Assembly: GCF_004769665.1 (NCBI RefSeq)
Contig: NZ_RQGG01000009.1
Location: 95,822 to 159,821 of the forward strand
Source: Leptospira kemamanensis
Lineage (GTDB): Bacteria; Spirochaetota; Leptospiria; Leptospirales; Leptospiraceae
Length of the DNA: 64,000 nucleotides
Direction of reading: 5' to 3'
A model generated the notes under the pieces. That model ran no database searches. It saw only the letters and a program-made list of their open reading frames with translations, and was not told where the DNA came from. A program made the translations under genes and the position numbers. Shown piece after piece: positions 1-9,212 of the stretch; position 1 is the first letter of the stretch, and every line of letters begins with the position of its first letter.

Positions 1-762
1 TTACCGCATTACACAGTCAATTCGAGTAGCCCCACAGTGGTTGGGGGAACCATGGAGGTTCGGTCAATCACAAGTGATGAAACTCAAATCTATGCCGTTG
101 GCAATGGAATCACAACTGTAAATGGAGCCACAAGGAACAATGCCTTTGCGTTGAACCTGGGAGAACTTTCTGTCACCAATTGGAATCCAAATTTAAATGG
201 GGAAGGTAACTCTGTATTAGCAGTCAATGATTTGGTTTTTATTGGTGGCGGTTATGTTGGGATCAATGGAGATAATACAACATTCCGTTACCACGCAGTG
301 GATAAAACCAATGGAACCAAACGACTCATTCCGTCTTCCTCTATTTTTCCCAATGCGGCAGTCAACTCACAGACATTAGTTGGCGATCGCATCTTTTTAG
401 GAGGAGATTTTATTTCGATTGGCACAGGTTATAGTTATATGGCAATCTACAACCTCACAACCCAGTCATATGAATCCCCAGACCAAGTATTTGCGAATAA
501 TTCTGTCAATTATCTTGCTTCTTACCCTGATGGGAATGTGTTCATTGGAGGAGCATTTAATAATTTGAATGGGACAAACGAAAGGTATTCCATTGGAATT
601 TACAATGCCAATTCGAATTTACTCTCTCCTTGGAATCCAGGGATGAATGATGCTTTGCTTTCTTCTCATTTTAAAAATGGAAAATACTATCTGGGAGGAT
701 TGTTTGGCTCTTTTTCCAACCGAACCTTTGGTGGGCTTGTGCGTTCCAGTTTGAATGAGTAA
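1..762 (+). CDS. Beta-propeller-like repeat lipoprotein, C-terminal part (5' end outside window)
   Basis: The reading frame is open from base 1 and continues upstream of the window, so only the last ~253 residues are seen; the first GTG at 37 is internal. The protein consists of repeats of about 45-55 residues with the pattern 'lxxGGxFxxxxG...WNPN', typical of delta-60/beta-propeller-like repeats found in surface proteins. It aligns along its whole visible length with the C-terminus of the next gene (shared cores around LPHY, TNWNPNL, GGDF/GGIF, IYNLTTQSY/IYDLATKSY), so the two are tandem paralogues. By analogy with the downstream copy it is probably a lipoprotein; its signal peptide is not visible. 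Ligand and function are unknown. Confidence 0.85.
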   Translation, partial: LPHYTVNSSSPTVVGGTMEVRSITSDETQIYAVGNGITTVNGATRNNAFALNLGELSVTNWNPNLNGEGNSVLAVNDLVFIGGGYVGINGDNTTFRYHAVDKTNGTKRLIPSSSIFPNAAVNSQTLVGDRIFLGGDFISIGTGYSYMAIYNLTTQSYESPDQVFANNSVNYLASYPDGNVFIGGAFNNLNGTNERYSIGIYNANSNLLSPWNPGMNDALLSSHFKNGKYYLGGLFGSFSNRTFGGLVRSSLNE

Positions 763-874
763 AATCGAAACCGGTTTGAGAAGAAAAGAATTCAAATTTG
801 TCCTTATTCCTATGACAAGAAATTGACTTCCAAATCCCTTTGACATCTTAGGTTGTCATTTCTTCCATGGATGT

Positions 875-3181
875 ATGAAACGGATTTTACGTTGTTTCTT
901 TGCCACCACCTTACTTATTTTTCTATCTATCGCTTTCACACAATGCAAACCTGCAGACTTAGAAAATTCTTGTGATGTAAAATCTGATTCCTTTTTACTC
1001 GCATCCGTTGTGCGATTCGTGACTGGGGACAAATCTCCTTCCTGTTTGCCTGCTTTTCCTATTTTTGAGGACTATGGGGTTTACGGAGGGGCATCCACCA
1101 CACAAGTGCGTTCCATTTTAGCGTATCGGAATCACCTTTTGATTGGCGGTGATTTTACGAAAGTTGGTCTTGCGACAGGGAGTGTGGCCATCCTCGATAA
1201 ACAAACGGGAAAAGCTGTTCCCAACCGCTTTTGTCCCTTTCTCAAAGTCAATGGAGAAACTTATTCGGCAGTCTCCGATGGTGCTGGAGGGTTTTATATT
1301 GGTGGAATTTTCACTCATGTACAAGGGTTTAAAAGGAGCCAAGTTGCTCATATTTTGCCAGGTTGCCAATTAGATCCAAATTTTAATGTTACGGAAGACT
1401 CAACTAGAACCGTTTACACATTGCATCTATTAGGTGACAATTTATATATTGGTGGAAATTTTGCAAGTTGGGGATCAAATCCACAATCAAATATCGCATC
1501 AGTCAATCGTTATACGGGAGAATTAAATACGGGATTTTACCCTGGCGCAATGAACAATTATGTTTATTCCATCGTGTCCTTTGGTAATTCTCTTTTTATC
1601 GGTGGCTCTTTCGATACCATTGGAGCCTTAAGGATTGGAATCGCAAAACTTAATGCGACAACTGGAGTTGTGGATACAAGTTTTACTGCCCAATTAAATC
1701 CAGGTGGGGTAGCAATCGATTTGAATATAGGTTCAGACCCCCAAGGTAGCCCCGTAGTATATGTCGTTGGTTCCTTTTCTACTCCTAGGAACAACGCTGC
1801 AGCCTTTTATCCAGACGGAACCCTTACACCATGGAATCCAAACCCGTCGGATCCGGTACAAGCCGTCCAACAATACGAAAATACAGTTTATTTAGGTGGC
1901 AGTTTCACAAATGTATCAGGCGCACCGATTGCAAATCACTTAGTTGGAGTTGACAATGACACTGGAAGTGCAGTTAAAAATGATTTCGATATCGACCAAC
2001 CTGTCACGACTCTGCAACTCATCGGAAACCAATTGTATGCCTTAGGCCTATTTACAACAGCAAAAGGATTTTCTAGAAATTTTGCCGCCTCCTTTGACTT
2101 GCCAAGTGGGAACCTCACCGATTGGAATCCATCCTTATTAGAAACAGTGAGTAATCCAGGGGGAGCTGTGATTGCGTATGGGAACGATGTTGCCTTGGCT
2201 TTCAATAAGTACGGTGTTAATTTACAACCCAAAAAGAATTTTTTGGTCCTAGATGAAGCTTCCGGTGCTCCCATTGATGGGACTCCTGAATTTGATTATG
2301 GTATCCAAGCGATGCACCTTAAAGGGGACAAATTGATTGTGGGGGGAAGTTTTGAGAACGTGAATGGGAATCCAAGACGAAGCCTTGCTCTACTCGATTT
2401 ACCGCATTACCAATTGAATGCGACCAATTTCGGAATCGTTGGCCTTTCGGCAGAAGTGAGAACCATCACCAGTGGGAATGGTCAAATTTTCTTTGGTGGT
2501 GCAGGACTTGATTCGATACAAAGCCAAACCCGAAATGGTGTTGCCTCTGTAACAGATGATAATTTTACCATTACGAATTGGTATCCCAACTTAGATACAG
2601 GTGGTGCCACTTCCTTACTTTTCCTAGACAATGCAGTTTACATTGCAGGAATATACAGTACTCTAAACAGTGATAATACCGTTCTCAATTATCGTGCCGT
2701 TGATTCGATTGCAGGCACAGCCATTTCACTCCCCTCGATCTCTAATTACCCAAATTTTGAAGTGAAAACGCAAACCCTCTATGAAGGTAAAATCTATTTA
2801 GGAGGGATTTTCACTTCGATCTCAGGGATTGGGACCTTTAATCATATTGCAATTTATGATTTAGCAACAAAATCGTATATCAATCCAAATCCCGTATATG
2901 CCAATGGATTTGTCCAAGCCTTCACTCCTTCACCAGATGGAAGGATTCTCGTTGCTGGTTCGTTTACTGGCCTTAACGGATCCACAAACAGCTCAAACCT
3001 TGCTGCTTTCCAAGCAAATACCTATGAAGTACTCAATTGGGCACCCAATCCCGATAATAGCGCTTACACAAGCCTGTATCATAATGGTAGGTGGTATGTA
3101 GGGGGAGAATTCATCCATGCGTTCAACAAACCAAATGGTGGTATCTTTAGTACAGATCTTTCGGAACCACCAAATCGTTGA
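875..3181 (+). CDS. Beta-propeller-like repeat lipoprotein
   Basis: A 768-residue predicted lipoprotein. The N-terminus has basic residues (MKRILRC), a hydrophobic core and a spirochaete-style lipobox FTQC, giving Cys24 as the likely lipidated residue. The mature part is built from about ten repeats with GG-[DSN]-F turns (GGDF, GGIF, GGNF, GGSF) and 'WNPN' segments, the delta-60/propeller-like type, so one or two beta-propellers are likely. The ATG at 875 is chosen because the overlapping ATG at 867 hits a stop after three codons. It lies 112 bp after a tandem paralogue. Role unknown; surface adhesion or ligand binding is only a guess. Confidence 0.85.
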   Translation: MKRILRCFFATTLLIFLSIAFTQCKPADLENSCDVKSDSFLLASVVRFVTGDKSPSCLPAFPIFEDYGVYGGASTTQVRSILAYRNHLLIGGDFTKVGLATGSVAILDKQTGKAVPNRFCPFLKVNGETYSAVSDGAGGFYIGGIFTHVQGFKRSQVAHILPGCQLDPNFNVTEDSTRTVYTLHLLGDNLYIGGNFASWGSNPQSNIASVNRYTGELNTGFYPGAMNNYVYSIVSFGNSLFIGGSFDTIGALRIGIAKLNATTGVVDTSFTAQLNPGGVAIDLNIGSDPQGSPVVYVVGSFSTPRNNAAAFYPDGTLTPWNPNPSDPVQAVQQYENTVYLGGSFTNVSGAPIANHLVGVDNDTGSAVKNDFDIDQPVTTLQLIGNQLYALGLFTTAKGFSRNFAASFDLPSGNLTDWNPSLLETVSNPGGAVIAYGNDVALAFNKYGVNLQPKKNFLVLDEASGAPIDGTPEFDYGIQAMHLKGDKLIVGGSFENVNGNPRRSLALLDLPHYQLNATNFGIVGLSAEVRTITSGNGQIFFGGAGLDSIQSQTRNGVASVTDDNFTITNWYPNLDTGGATSLLFLDNAVYIAGIYSTLNSDNTVLNYRAVDSIAGTAISLPSISNYPNFEVKTQTLYEGKIYLGGIFTSISGIGTFNHIAIYDLATKSYINPNPVYANGFVQAFTPSPDGRILVAGSFTGLNGSTNSSNLAAFQANTYEVLNWAPNPDNSAYTSLYHNGRWYVGGEFIHAFNKPNGGIFSTDLSEPPNR

Positions 3182-3205
3182 TAGCCGACAAGGACTGGTA
3201 ACCTA

Positions 3206-4150
3206 TTAAGATTTAACCTTTCCTTTTGGTTTCCGTTTCAATATAAACTGAATTGCTTCCTCTCCTTTTTTTGCGCCGAGTAAAGCAGTTTGGTACAATT
3301 TGGTTCGGATCGTGGTCGTGAGTTTTACCGGGAGTGGATGATCAGGAGCCACGGTGATGATTTTCACACCCTTTGGTGGTTTCACAACAATCTCACGGGC
3401 TAAATTGAAATGGAAGTGGTGGAACTTTCGCATCATCCTTCGGATGGTTCTGTGTTTTGGAAACGCGAGTAAACTGGTAAACCTTGTGAGTGGTCCGGAG
3501 ATATGTCGGATTGGTGAATTCATGACCACTACAATTTCTTTATAACCTGCTTCGATGATATCTTGGATCGGCAATGGGTTGAGAATCGCAGCATCCGAAT
3601 ACAATTTTCCATCTAACTTATGTTTACCGCGAGTGGCGATGGGAAGAGAGGTTGCGGCTTTTAATAAATCAAAAATATTACTCGATGTGGCCTTGATGTA
3701 CTCCACAGAATGAGTATGTAAATTGCTAACGGCGATGACAAAATGAGGGAGTTTTTTAGAATCTAAAGATTCGGATTCCAATCGGACTTTTTTACGAAAG
3801 ATAAAATCGATGAGGTATTCTTGGTTGAGTAACGTTTTCCCTTGGAAGGGATGGAAAAAAGAAATGAGTTTTCTGCCCGACAAATCCCTGTACCAAACAG
3901 CCAAAGCTTTTTCACTTTTGATGGGTTCTGGTTTTGGCATGGATACATAATAAGCGGCCGCACAGGCACCAGATGACACACCTACCACCAAATCAAAGTA
4001 ATTTGGCCGAAGGAACCGATTCCAAGCATACAAAACACCACCCGAAAAAGCACCTTTCATCCCCCCACCTTCCACAAGTAAGGCTCTTTTTGTGCCTTTC
4101 GCTTTTGGAATTTCATGAGTTCCTGTTGGTTCTATCGGTTTTTTAGCCAT
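3206..4150 (-). CDS. Patatin-like phospholipase
   Basis: A 314-residue patatin-family (bacterial RssA/YjjU-like) serine lipase. It shows the glycine-rich oxyanion loop EGGGMKGAFSGGVL (~27-40), the nucleophile elbow GVSSG (Ser59) and the catalytic Asp in SDAAILNP (Asp186; DAA replaces the usual DGG, common in this subfamily). There is no signal peptide or membrane segment, so it is probably cytoplasmic and acts on phospholipid acyl esters. The C-terminus is Lys/Arg-rich (RKPKGKVKS). The ATG has AGGGAG just upstream. It converges on the lipoprotein gene with a 24 bp gap. The physiological substrate cannot be told. Confidence 0.9.
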   Translation of the reverse strand: MAKKPIEPTGTHEIPKAKGTKRALLVEGGGMKGAFSGGVLYAWNRFLRPNYFDLVVGVSSGACAAAYYVSMPKPEPIKSEKALAVWYRDLSGRKLISFFHPFQGKTLLNQEYLIDFIFRKKVRLESESLDSKKLPHFVIAVSNLHTHSVEYIKATSSNIFDLLKAATSLPIATRGKHKLDGKLYSDAAILNPLPIQDIIEAGYKEIVVVMNSPIRHISGPLTRFTSLLAFPKHRTIRRMMRKFHHFHFNLAREIVVKPPKGVKIITVAPDHPLPVKLTTTIRTKLYQTALLGAKKGEEAIQFILKRKPKGKVKS

Positions 4151-4225
4151 CTCCCTGTCAGAGTTGTCTCCCCCAGATTTCGTTGCAAAAAAGATTCAAA
4201 AAAAAAGGAAGTGGGACAATAAAAT

Positions 4226-4810
4226 TTGCTACGAATGCAATTGATTTGTATGCTCGGGATTCGGACAATTGAAGTCACAGTAGAAGGAATTTTGGTCAAA
4301 GGAACCTTACAATGGTCGAGTAAGTCCTTTTACCAATTGGAACTCTTCGAACCTTACCTTGGCCCAATCTTTTCGTTTTCGTTTCCAAAACTCTTTCCAC
4401 CCTTCCAAGAAGAAAACCTGGCAGAAATCGAACAAAATGCAAAAAGCCACCTCCGTACTTTGTTTTTTAAATGTGAGAGCTTAAAAAAGGAAATCCCTAA
4501 GTTTGAAACAGCGATCAAAGAGTTTTGGTTGGAACTCCAATCGATCCCCGTACTTTCCCCAAGTGAATGGAAAGAAAAAAATGAATTTTTAAAACAGGCC
4601 CTACGAGACGGTTACATGGACCACGACATATACGAAAAAACAATTTTTGATCTAACAACTGTCATGGAAAAAAAACAAAATGAACGTGAGAAACGTTGTG
4701 AATTGTTTTTATCTCAGTACCTTCCCGAGTTTTCTCACTTACAAAATCATTTTTCATGGATTCGTTTTTGTTATGAATTCACGGAAAAAAAACACTTACT
4801 GCTTCTTTAA
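4226..4810 (+). CDS. Hypothetical protein
   Basis: A 194-residue protein that I do not recognise. It is soluble, with an N-terminal beta-rich part and a charged, largely helical part from about residue 65 to 165. No signal peptide or catalytic motif is visible. The start is uncertain: TTG 4226 has a GGAAG about 14 nt upstream, while ATG 4235 and ATG 4250 have no clear ribosome-binding site. It lies 100 bp upstream of the DUF1577-like gene on the same strand and may be co-transcribed with it. Confidence 0.6.
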   Translation: MLRMQLICMLGIRTIEVTVEGILVKGTLQWSSKSFYQLELFEPYLGPIFSFSFPKLFPPFQEENLAEIEQNAKSHLRTLFFKCESLKKEIPKFETAIKEFWLELQSIPVLSPSEWKEKNEFLKQALRDGYMDHDIYEKTIFDLTTVMEKKQNEREKRCELFLSQYLPEFSHLQNHFSWIRFCYEFTEKKHLLLL

Positions 4811-4910
4811 AAATTCCTTTTTCTTGCCAAAGAGATACGCATGAACTTTACTTTCCAATAGATGGGAAATTTATTTCTCATCGAAATAGAATCGAACTTG
4901 GAAATTAGCT

Positions 4911-6044
4911 ATGCGACCAATGGACCAAATCACAGGGAAAGAACAGAAAAACCATGTGATCTTACACTATCTTATGAATCAGGAAATGAAGGCCAATTGG
5001 AATGGCCAGGTGCAAACCATGACAGTTTTGCAAGAAGTACCTGGTGGAGAAGAGATCATCGTACAATGGGCAGAGGTTTGGGTACTCGGTGAAGGTTCCA
5101 CCATTGTTCTTTCCAAATTACTTGCTAGATACCTAGAACTCCATTGCACCTTTGTCAAACAACTAGCACCTCATAAAATTCAACTTCGTGTTGAAAAAGT
5201 TCTCATCGCTAAAAAAGAAAGGCTCAATCCACGTTTTACCATCACGGAAGAAGGAATGGTGAATGTCACAAACATCGTCAGTTCCAAAACCATTATCGAA
5301 GCCAATATGTTCAACATTCCCACTCTGGTTCGTGTTAACTTTGAAGACTATCGCAAACGTATGATGGTTCGTTCTGGGGAAGCAGGAACGATGGATATTT
5401 TTAAATCAGGATTGGAACGTAAGTTTGATGTTGTGAAATCCACACAAAAAATCTTATTTATCAAAGATGCAACGAATCCTGAAAGTTACCGAATGGACGA
5501 CGAAGGTTTTATCAACTACGAAGATGAAATTGATGATCATGTCGACAAACTCGCGTTTGCTGCTCGTGACAAAAAAATAAAATCGGAACTCATTTTACCC
5601 ATTTTATACAAAAACGAATTAGAAGAAATCATACCCATTGGATATTACTTTTTACAAACAAAAGATAAATCCATCACCGAGGATGATATTAAGTTTTACC
5701 AAACACAAATTGCAGAAATGATCGAACGCATCAAAGATGCAAACCTCATGACTACGGTAGAAAAATTCCCTGTATTAGATCTCTCTGCCACTGGTCTCAG
5801 ATTACGTGTCTCAAATAGCAGTTTAATCGAAACACTTCCCAAACAAAAAGGGATTTTATTAGAACTTGTTTTTAAACTCCAAACACCATTTCGATTTTTT
5901 GGAAAAATTGCATGGGCTCACAAAGAAGAGTCCGGTGATTTGCTCGTGGGAATCGAATTTTCTGGCAAACGAACCTATGCCGAAAAAGTTCGTTTTGAAG
6001 AAAACATCGAAATCATCAAAAACAACGGAAGAACTGCCGCGTAA
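4911..6044 (+). CDS. DUF1577 family PilZ-like protein
   Basis: A 377-residue protein resembling the Leptospira DUF1577 family, whose C-terminal part is a PilZ-like beta-barrel. Around residues 290-360 it has 'DLSATGLRLRV' and 'GKIAWAH...LLVGIEFSG', the shape of a PilZ domain's DxSxxG and closing strands. The N-terminal RxxxR motif that binds cyclic-di-GMP is not obvious, so nucleotide binding is unproven. The start ATG 4911 has GGAA 7-8 nt upstream; ATG 4920 is an alternative. A regulatory role in motility or envelope is inferred only from the fold. It converges on the HepT-like gene with a 4 bp gap. Confidence 0.7.
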   Translation: MRPMDQITGKEQKNHVILHYLMNQEMKANWNGQVQTMTVLQEVPGGEEIIVQWAEVWVLGEGSTIVLSKLLARYLELHCTFVKQLAPHKIQLRVEKVLIAKKERLNPRFTITEEGMVNVTNIVSSKTIIEANMFNIPTLVRVNFEDYRKRMMVRSGEAGTMDIFKSGLERKFDVVKSTQKILFIKDATNPESYRMDDEGFINYEDEIDDHVDKLAFAARDKKIKSELILPILYKNELEEIIPIGYYFLQTKDKSITEDDIKFYQTQIAEMIERIKDANLMTTVEKFPVLDLSATGLRLRVSNSSLIETLPKQKGILLELVFKLQTPFRFFGKIAWAHKEESGDLLVGIEFSGKRTYAEKVRFEENIEIIKNNGRTAA

Positions 6045-6048
6045 ACTT

Positions 6049-6423
6049 CTAACGAATTTCTAATTTGATTGTTTTTGTGAATTTGGGAATTTCATATACA
6101 CAAATATAGTATAACATCTTTAAGTCGATGTAATCATAAGCGCGAGCCAAATCCTTTTGCCACATTGTATCCATTTTTTCCCAAGGAAGGTTTGGATACT
6201 TTTGTTTTTCCGAATTGGGAATTTTGAGAGATTCGGTTTGGATGGTTTTTAACATTTCTTCTGCAAAAAAACTATCGTGTTCCCCTTCCACAAATTCTTG
6301 GATTTGATTTCTGAGCAGGAAAGACTCCAATTCCTTACAGTAAAAGATAAGTTCGTGAAACATGAGTTCAGGATAAATTTCACGGGCCAATCGGCTAGTT
6401 TTTTTCATTGGCAAACGGATCAC
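6049..6423 (-). CDS. Divergent HepT-like (DUF86) domain protein, catalytic motif lost
   Basis: A 124-residue protein that fits the HepT/DUF86 helical-bundle pattern: a helix ending FVEG (43-47), a central helix EEMLKTIQTESLKIP, then KYPNLPWEKM (75-84, matching the family's 'RYPEIPWREI'), YIDLKMLYYI and EIPKF (111-115, family 'DIPEL'). In place of the family's RNxxxH-x-Y active site it has MWQKDLARAY (87-96), so the Arg and His of the HEPN RNase motif are missing. The start is GTG 6423 or ATG 6408. No partner MNT nucleotidyltransferase gene is adjacent. Its start region overlaps or abuts that of the divergent FKBP gene. The family assignment rests on pattern matching by eye. Confidence 0.55.
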   Translation of the reverse strand: MIRLPMKKTSRLAREIYPELMFHELIFYCKELESFLLRNQIQEFVEGEHDSFFAEEMLKTIQTESLKIPNSEKQKYPNLPWEKMDTMWQKDLARAYDYIDLKMLYYICVYEIPKFTKTIKLEIR

Positions 6424-6431
6424 TCTTCCTT

Positions 6432-6836
6432 ATGCTTTCGAATAGTATGAAGGCTAACCTCTCCCGTATTCTTTTTGTTTTCTGTTTGATTTCGTTTCCG
6501 CTTGTTTCCGCTGAAAAAGATTTCCAAATCATTGACCTTGTCGTCGGCAAAGGAGACGAAGCGTTTTCTGGATCGTACGTCACCGTTCACTACGTGGGAA
6601 AACTCAAAAACGGGACCAAATTTGATAGTTCCCGCGATCGTAACCGTCCCTTCGAATTCAATTTGGGTGCTGGCGAAGTCGTAAAAGGTTGGGACAAAGG
6701 AGTCAAAGGCATGCGTGTGGGTGGCAAACGAAAACTCATCATCCCACCTGAACTTGGGTATGGTAGTAAACAAGTGGGGAATATCCCTCCCAATTCCACC
6801 CTCATCTTTGAAGTAGAGTTATTAAAAATTTATTAA
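6432..6836 (+). CDS. FKBP-type peptidyl-prolyl cis-trans isomerase, exported
   Basis: An FKBP-type prolyl isomerase with an N-terminal signal sequence (LSRILFVFCLISFPLVSA), so it probably folds proteins in the periplasm. The single FKBP domain is complete: VHYVGKLKNG, the FDSS turn, RPFEFNLG, EVVKGWDKGV, the Tyr in ELGYGS and IPPNSTLIFEVELL, covering the usual pocket residues (Tyr, Phe, Asp, Val/Val, Trp, Tyr, Phe). Starts at ATG 6432 or ATG 6447 are both possible; 6447 gives the cleanest signal peptide. It is divergent from the HepT-like gene, and the intergenic space is almost nil. Confidence 0.92.
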   Translation: MLSNSMKANLSRILFVFCLISFPLVSAEKDFQIIDLVVGKGDEAFSGSYVTVHYVGKLKNGTKFDSSRDRNRPFEFNLGAGEVVKGWDKGVKGMRVGGKRKLIIPPELGYGSKQVGNIPPNSTLIFEVELLKIY

Positions 6837-6925
6837 CGAACAGTTTGCACGATCTTGCATATAAGGAATTTCACATGGGGGAAATTCCTTGACAATTTCT
6901 AGAATCATTCAATCCTGAATCCCTT

Positions 6926-7837
6926 ATGGAAAGGAAACAAATTCTAGCGACCACATCACTTCTCGTACTCTTCGTACTATCACTAACCAATTGTAAAACC
7001 AAATCCGATAATGACGAAGAAACCTTACTCTTGTTAGCGGCTGCTAGTCTTCGCACCTGCGCTAATTCCGCATTTACAGGTACAACCGTTGTGAACTCCA
7101 CAGCTACTTTGGATACCAATACAGACTGTATCACAGGGATGACATCCTCCATGTCTTCTGACCTCCCAGCTTGGATCCGCAATAATTTTAAATGTTCCGT
7201 TGGTAGTGTTTCCGGAAGTAATTATGTGTTCCGAGCCCAAAATATACCGAATAACAAAAGTTATTATTTTGGGTCATCGTCCCCTATGTATGAATCCTTA
7301 GCCGCAGGACAAAAATCTGCAGGGAATAACCAAATCCAATCCCAGTGTTTGGTGTATACCATCCCAAGCAGCCCAGCAGCTAAGTCTGGAACAAAGGTGG
7401 GAACCCAAAGTGGCTATGTTTCTGTAGGAATCACTGTCAACGGTCTTGCGATCTTTAATAATGCTGCTGCAGCTCCAGATACTCTTGCTGCAGAACAACA
7501 GACATTTGATAAATACAACGGCCACCCTCAATCTTCAGGAGTGTATCATCATCATGCAAGACCATTGAATGTCGATGCTTCAAATGCATCTGCCTTATTA
7601 GGTATGTTAATTGATGGTTTTGCTGTCTATGGAAGTGATTGTAAAGATGCATCTAACAATACAACAACTCCTACAATAGCTAATGGTGACCTCGACGCCA
7701 ATCATGGTCATACGACAACTACTCAACATTTTGCAACACTAACCTACCATTACCATTATTCGCAAGACCCAACTGCCACCATACCAACCTTAATTGGCTC
7801 TTTTTTCCATGGCACACCAGGAACGGTTTCCAACTAA
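6926..7837 (+). CDS. YHYH domain lipoprotein
   Basis: A 303-residue predicted lipoprotein with lipobox LTNC (Cys23) followed by a Lys/Asp/Glu-rich spacer. The C-terminal half has the YHYH-domain layout: FDKYNGHPQ, VYHHHARP, LLGMLIDGFAVYG, DANHGHT and LTYHYHYS. The many His residues suggest metal binding, but the family's activity is not established. It is followed by a MORN-repeat lipoprotein and an SCO1-like protein on the same strand, which hints at a metal or redox role in the periplasm; this is inference from context. Confidence 0.8.
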   Translation: MERKQILATTSLLVLFVLSLTNCKTKSDNDEETLLLLAAASLRTCANSAFTGTTVVNSTATLDTNTDCITGMTSSMSSDLPAWIRNNFKCSVGSVSGSNYVFRAQNIPNNKSYYFGSSSPMYESLAAGQKSAGNNQIQSQCLVYTIPSSPAAKSGTKVGTQSGYVSVGITVNGLAIFNNAAAAPDTLAAEQQTFDKYNGHPQSSGVYHHHARPLNVDASNASALLGMLIDGFAVYGSDCKDASNNTTTPTIANGDLDANHGHTTTTQHFATLTYHYHYSQDPTATIPTLIGSFFHGTPGTVSN

Positions 7838-7844
7838 CCATCCG

Positions 7845-8441
7845 TTGACGAAACTTCTCTCTTATTGTTCCCTTTTTTTCCTCCTCTTTTGTTTGTCTTG
7901 TGGCAAACAAAGGGTGGAAGCCGGAAACAAGGACTTATCCGAAGACCCTAACCATTTTCTGTTGTACCAAGGAAAACCGTTTACGGGGATATTTGTAAGG
8001 GAAAATCCCATCTTATCAGAAACCTATGAAACGGAATATTACAAAGGTGTACCTCACGGGAGTTATACGGTAAAAACATTTTCTGGAATCCTTTTGGAAG
8101 AACGAAATATCCGTTATGGGCAAAAACAGGGAAAACAAATCGCGTATTTTCCATCAGGTGCCATCAGACAAACTTCCGAATATGAAATGGGAATCCCTGT
8201 AGGGGAACATATCGAATACTTTGACAATGGTCAGATGGCCAGTTACCAAACTTTTTTTGCATCGGGAAAACCAAAAGTCGCAAAGAAGTGGAACAATCGT
8301 GGCCAAATTTATTTGAACCATGTCTTTTTGGAATCGGGAGAAAGTTTTGGAAGGCCAGGCAGTAAACTCTGCGAACCCGTGCCCGAAGAGGACTCGAATC
8401 AAACCAAAACCACCGATCCCAAGGAAACCACCAAACTTTGA
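7845..8441 (+). CDS. MORN-repeat lipoprotein
   Basis: A lipoprotein with MORN_2-type repeats: 'YYKGVPHGSYTVKT', 'RYGQKQGKQIAYFPSG', 'YEMGIPVGEHIEYFDNG' and 'FFASGKPKVAKKWNNRGQ'. TTG 7845 is preferred because it gives a standard lipoprotein signal (MTKLLSYCSLFFLLFCLSC) and places the start just after the YHYH stop at 7837. The longer in-frame starts TTG 7794 and ATG 7809 would overlap the YHYH gene and add residues in front of the signal. The C-terminus is Thr/Lys/Glu-rich. Function unknown; such proteins are often tagged as YwqK-like, but no toxin partner is present. Confidence 0.75.
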   Translation: MTKLLSYCSLFFLLFCLSCGKQRVEAGNKDLSEDPNHFLLYQGKPFTGIFVRENPILSETYETEYYKGVPHGSYTVKTFSGILLEERNIRYGQKQGKQIAYFPSGAIRQTSEYEMGIPVGEHIEYFDNGQMASYQTFFASGKPKVAKKWNNRGQIYLNHVFLESGESFGRPGSKLCEPVPEEDSNQTKTTDPKETTKL

Positions 8442-8496
8442 TTTGTCGATGTTGAGAATCAGACTTTAGAATTTAAATCCCATTCTTTTAAAAACC

Positions 8497-9171
8497 ATGT
8501 ATCCATTCCAACATAGAAAAATTCACTCCCTTTCCCTCATCCTCCTAGGTTTGTTATTCTCTTTCCATTGTTCGAAGGCAGATACCACTCCCGAGACCAA
8601 TGCCCTTCCCTATTTTTTAGGAAAGGATTTTGATCCCGTTTGGCCGAAAGACCCCAGTGTCCTTTCTGAATTGAAACAAATTCCAGTGGATTTCCAACTC
8701 ACAAACCAATTGGGAAATCAAGTTTCCCTGAAAGGGAATTCATCTAATCCAAGTTTGGTTGTCTTTTTTTATGCCACATGTCGTGGGATTTGTCCCCTCA
8801 TCACCAAAAACATAATTCAAATCCAACCCAATTTGGCGGAGTTTTCAAACTTAGAGATCCATTCCATCTCCATCAATCCCAAAGAAGATACACCCACCGT
8901 TCTTTCTAAGTACCGCACTCTTTATAAAATCCAAAATCCAAACTGGAATTTTTATACAGGGAACCTTAAGGTAATCGAGAGTTTTGCGAAAACTACCTGC
9001 GGTGCGGAAGTCGAAGGATTTTCCGTCGAAAAAAACAAATATGAATTTGTGCATACGGAAAATATCTTTTTGTTTGATGAAAAACAATACTTACGTGGGA
9101 TTTATCGTGCCAAAGGAACTGGCGACATACAAAGGTTAGTGGCCGACCTTAGGATCCTCACCAAAAAATAA
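8497..9171 (+). CDS. SCO1/SenC family copper-binding thioredoxin-like lipoprotein
   Basis: A 224-residue SCO1/SenC protein. It has an N-terminal signal with possible lipobox SFHC (Cys25), then a thioredoxin fold carrying the copper-binding CxxxC motif CRGIC (Cys95, Cys99), the family motif SINPKEDTP (~125-133) and the distal His in EFVHTEN (His186). SCO proteins deliver copper to cytochrome c oxidase CuA or reduce its thiols. It is the last gene of the YHYH-MORN-SCO run, with a Rho-independent terminator 40 bp after the stop. No oxidase gene lies nearby. Confidence 0.92.
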   Translation: MYPFQHRKIHSLSLILLGLLFSFHCSKADTTPETNALPYFLGKDFDPVWPKDPSVLSELKQIPVDFQLTNQLGNQVSLKGNSSNPSLVVFFYATCRGICPLITKNIIQIQPNLAEFSNLEIHSISINPKEDTPTVLSKYRTLYKIQNPNWNFYTGNLKVIESFAKTTCGAEVEGFSVEKNKYEFVHTENIFLFDEKQYLRGIYRAKGTGDIQRLVADLRILTKK

Positions 9172-9212
9172 GTTTGGATTTGTTTCCTAAGGGGAAAATA
9201 GAAAAAGAATCG

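Noticed and set aside
7034..7240. Small reverse ORF with several Cys inside the YHYH gene
   Set aside because: It is a shadow of a well-supported coding frame.
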